Source: JAGQPD01 sp020426865
GTDB taxonomy: Bacteria > Planctomycetota > Planctomycetia > Pirellulales > Pirellulaceae
DNA length: 64,000 bases
Direction of reading: 5' to 3'
Assembly: GCA_041399065.1 (NCBI GenBank)
Contig: JAWKTN010000012.1
Coordinates: forward strand, 1 to 64,000
Shown here: piece by piece, positions 61,328 to 64,000 of the stretch
Layout: each line of letters starts with the position of its first letter
How positions within the stretch are numbered: the first letter of the stretch is position 1
Made by a program: the position numbers and the translations under genes
Notes under the pieces: generated by a model
Told to the model about the DNA's origin: nothing
The model's database searches: none
Seen by the model: the letters and a program-made list of their open reading frames with translations, nothing else

Positions 61328-63571
61328 ATGAAACAATTGACACTCTCCCTGATGCTCTTTTTTTTGTGCGTCGCATCTCCCGTCTTTGGCCAACTTCGTT
61401 ATTCGCTTACGGATCTTGGCGATTTGCCGGGCGGGCCGGATGACAGCCGGGCAAATGGAATGAACGATCTGGGGCAAGTCGTGGGTAGCAGTCGATTCGC
61501 GGATGGTTTCCCATTTACTTCTCGCGGGGGCTTTTTCTGGAGTGCAGGAACAATGACCGATCTGGGTCGGCTTCCGGGAGATATTGATTTTTGGACTGCA
61601 AACGGCGTCAACAACGATGGGATCGTCGTGGGGGAGCGTCAGTCTACTTCCACATCGTTTCAGGCACTGCGTTGGGATCGTAGGACAGGTGAGGTTGTCG
61701 TGCTACCCGAATTGTCTGGCACGGGATCGACCGAAGCCGAAGCAGTGAACTCGATGGGCCAGATCGTCGGCCGTAGCCGCGGAATGGCTGCACTTTGGAG
61801 TGGTGATAACGTCAGCGCGTTAGCACCGCTCCCCGACTTCGTAGCCAGCGCGGCCCGGGACATCAACGATCTGGGGCTTGTCGTTGGTATCAGTGAAAAC
61901 TCGGAAGGCCTCCGAGCCACTATGTGGAATACCCTGAATGACACCGTCGTTGACTTGGGCGACTTTCCAGGTGGCCCGGATTTCAGTCAGGCGTGGGCCA
62001 TAAACAATTTGGGCCAAGTGGTTGGAACTGGTCAAACCGATTCGGGAGGACGCGCATTCCTCTGGCAGGACGGCGTGTTGAGAGATATAGGCAATTTTGG
62101 ACCGCGAGGCATCAACGACGAAACCTACGTAGTCGGCATCGGCTCCGACGAAACGGGACGAGCAGGCATCTTATGGCATGAGACATTCGGGGCACATAAT
62201 ATTCACGATCTGGTTGACGCTTCAGCCGACGGATGGCGATTGGAGAACGCATTCGATATCAACGCAGCCAATCAAATCGCTGGATATGGCAGGGATCCGG
62301 ACGGAAATCTGCGGGCGTTTCTGCTGACGCCTGTACCGGAACCATCGACTGGCCTCGCGTTTCTTGTCGCAATTTTCCCAGCCGCCTTCATGTGGCGTCG
62401 CAGTCTTCGTGGATACGTGACAAAGCAACCAACTTTCAAGAAAGTCGAAAGCAAAGTAACGATGCAGCTCACCCGCATACTCGCAATCTTGTTCGCAATG
62501 ACCTGCACTGCGTATGGCCAAACGTATTCGCTAGTCGACCTCGGCGATTTACCGGGCGGCACGAACCGCAGCGAAGCCTGGCTTCTCAACGAGAACGGTC
62601 AGGCCGCCGGCGTGAGTTTTTCCTCAGACGGGCCGCGCGCGTTTCTTTGGAATGACGGAGCGATGACCGAGGTAGGAGACTTGCCGGGCGGCGCTTCGTT
62701 CAGCAATCCGGGCGGAGCGGGTTTGAACGTGCACGGTCAGATCGTCGGCAGCAGTGGCGCATCGGGTGGCGACCACGCGTTTTTGTGGGATGGAACTCAG
62801 ATGACCGATCTAGGAACGCTACCCGGTTACGATCGCAGCGGAGCCATCGCGATCAATGACTCGGGGCAGATCGTGGGCAGAAGCTTCAACAACGACGGCA
62901 TCGCAGCCACGATTTGGGAAGATGGCGCGATGCGTGAACCAAGCGGTTTTCGAACCGAACCGCACCCACGTGACATCAACAACCGCGGACAGATTGTTGG
63001 CGTGGACCGAAGTGGCCCCTTATTCAGCTCGCGACCCTTTATCTGGGAGAACGGAGAAACGAACGATATCGGGAACCTGTCTGAAGGGGACACTGGCTGG
63101 GCCGACGCGATCAATGAATTGGGACAAGTCGTCGGGTGGAACGAGATTGCTGGGGAGACCACCGCGTGGCTATGGGACGATGGAGTCCAAATCGACCTCG
63201 GGCGACTGCCGGGCTCCTTCACCTCGCAAGCGTTTGGACTGAACGACGTTGGGCAAGTCGTGGGGATCAGCAGCACGAGACAAGATGGCTTCGACGGCAT
63301 TCGCGCCTGGGTCTGGCAGGAAGAAGTCGGCATTCAAAACCTAAACGACCTGGTCGATGAATCGGGAAGTGGCTGGACCCTTCAGTTCGCAGAAGACGTA
63401 AACAACGCGGGGCAAATCGTGGGATATGGTCTTGACCCACAAGGGCGTACTCACGGGTTTCTGCTAACGCCAGTGCCCGAGCCGAATTCGGGACTCGCCA
63501 TGCTCGCAGGAGTCGCGGCATTGGCGCTACGAGGCCGCACGCGTTTCGCTCGTCGAAGTTCGACGCGCTGA
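61328..63571 (+). CDS. Two HAF-repeat PEP-CTERM proteins fused in one ORF
   Basis: 747 residues from the ATG at 61328. Residues 1-378 are a complete HAF-repeat protein: signal peptide (LTLSLMLFFLCVASPVFG), repeats such as SLTDLGDLPGGPDDS and NDLGQVVGSS, and a PEP-CTERM (VPEPSTGLAFLVAIFPAAFM). Residues 379-747 start with a second signal peptide (MQLTRILAILFAMTCTAYGQ) and have the same repeats and their own VPEPNSGLAMLAGVAALAL end. The linker resembles an intergenic region. A stop has probably been lost, or an indel joined two genes. HAF proteins are surface-exported. Confidence 0.85.
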   Translation: MKQLTLSLMLFFLCVASPVFGQLRYSLTDLGDLPGGPDDSRANGMNDLGQVVGSSRFADGFPFTSRGGFFWSAGTMTDLGRLPGDIDFWTANGVNNDGIVVGERQSTSTSFQALRWDRRTGEVVVLPELSGTGSTEAEAVNSMGQIVGRSRGMAALWSGDNVSALAPLPDFVASAARDINDLGLVVGISENSEGLRATMWNTLNDTVVDLGDFPGGPDFSQAWAINNLGQVVGTGQTDSGGRAFLWQDGVLRDIGNFGPRGINDETYVVGIGSDETGRAGILWHETFGAHNIHDLVDASADGWRLENAFDINAANQIAGYGRDPDGNLRAFLLTPVPEPSTGLAFLVAIFPAAFMWRRSLRGYVTKQPTFKKVESKVTMQLTRILAILFAMTCTAYGQTYSLVDLGDLPGGTNRSEAWLLNENGQAAGVSFSSDGPRAFLWNDGAMTEVGDLPGGASFSNPGGAGLNVHGQIVGSSGASGGDHAFLWDGTQMTDLGTLPGYDRSGAIAINDSGQIVGRSFNNDGIAATIWEDGAMREPSGFRTEPHPRDINNRGQIVGVDRSGPLFSSRPFIWENGETNDIGNLSEGDTGWADAINELGQVVGWNEIAGETTAWLWDDGVQIDLGRLPGSFTSQAFGLNDVGQVVGISSTRQDGFDGIRAWVWQEEVGIQNLNDLVDESGSGWTLQFAEDVNNAGQIVGYGLDPQGRTHGFLLTPVPEPNSGLAMLAGVAALALRGRTRFARRSSTR

Positions 63572-63633
63572 AGCCCTGATCGTCCAATCTCGAATCGCAG
63601 CTGAGTAACTCCCAAATTAAAAAGAAAGTAACC

Positions 63634-64000
63634 ATGGCCCTTAAGCCAACTGTGTTTGCCGTAGCCACTTTTCTACTTTTCCATTCACTGTCAGCCACGC
63701 TGACGTTTGCTGAGCCGCTCTACACACTGACTGACCTGGGTGATATGGGGGTATCCAGCATCCAGCCGGAAGGGATCAACGATTTAGGGCAGATTGTTGG
63801 GTCGGGTTACACCTACAACGACAGCGGGGACTTCGTCACACGAGGATTCCTGTGGAAAGACGGCGTTCTCACCACGCTCAGCGATCTACCCGGCGGCGAC
63901 GACCAATCCATCGCGTCCGATATCAACAACGACGGAACGATTGTTGGCTATAGTCTTGCAGGAGATGGCTTTCACATGGTGTCCTGGGACGACGACCTGG
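63634..64000 (+). CDS. HAF-repeat exported protein (partial)
   Basis: Open from the ATG at 63634 to the right edge, about 122 residues. A signal peptide (VFAVATFLLFHSLSATLTFA) is followed by HAF repeats: YTLTDLGDMGVSSIQPEGIN, DLGQIVGSGYTYND and DLPGGDDQSIASDINNDGTI. The C-terminus, including any PEP-CTERM, is outside the window. It is the fourth member of the same class in a row, counting the fused gene as two. Confidence 0.85.
   Translation, partial: MALKPTVFAVATFLLFHSLSATLTFAEPLYTLTDLGDMGVSSIQPEGINDLGQIVGSGYTYNDSGDFVTRGFLWKDGVLTTLSDLPGGDDQSIASDINNDGTIVGYSLAGDGFHMVSWDDDL

Noticed and set aside
1..64000. tRNA, rRNA or riboswitches of known class
   Set aside because: No cloverleaf, 16S/23S or known riboswitch core was recognised by eye. 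A tRNAscan and Rfam search would settle this.

Overview
The window looks like a chromosomal segment of a planctomycete, probably Pirellulaceae or Rhodopirellula-like. The evidence is PEP-CTERM proteins in a row, HAF-repeat proteins, an ECF sigma factor of the planctomycete type beside a giant Ser/Thr kinase with TPRs, moderate GC, and small Cys-rich and EASEGSFPASDPP-type proteins. Taxonomy is inferred from gene content only. No rRNA, tRNA or CRISPR array was seen.

Region 1 (1-18.4 kb) is a stress-response block. After a partial ABC permease and a Cys-rich exported protein come a PAS histidine kinase and a sigma-54-dependent NtrC-type regulator. Around them lie two Rnk/GreA-like proteins, a frameshifted ribosome-hibernation-like gene, three universal stress proteins, an MgtC-like protein, a HAD/P-loop fusion, Dps, a haem-binding-like protein, a Kef antiporter, a HAD phosphatase and a PAP2 phosphatase. 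Six -24/-12 (GG-N10-GC) promoter candidates precede genes here, and a 14-base element is shared upstream of three of them, so the block may be the regulon of the kinase/regulator pair.

Region 2 (18.4-48.6 kb) is a mobile island bounded by two tyrosine recombinases. It carries a plasmid-like core: RepA, iterons next to a DnaA-box-like site, ParA (frameshifted), ParB, a primase-polymerase domain protein, an excisionase-like HTH, an ArdC-like antirestriction protein, a ParD/ParE-like toxin-antitoxin pair, a DnaQ-like exonuclease and many small accessory proteins. Its main cargo is a five-gene GTPase-associated system (metallophosphoesterase, all-helical GASH protein, two double-GTPase-type proteins, GAP1), which I regard as a predicted immune system. 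Two copies of an 83/84-base element with compensatory stem changes may be a structured RNA. Secreted PDZ/WD40-like and beta-helix proteins lie near the right end.

Region 3 (48.6-64 kb) holds an ECF sigma factor, a 1975-residue kinase-TPR protein, two tandem LuxR-type regulators and a run of PEP-CTERM proteins. The last are HAF-repeat proteins, one ORF being two complete proteins fused head to tail, and the final one runs off the window. Several 1-nt frameshifts in otherwise conserved genes could be real decay or assembly indels.
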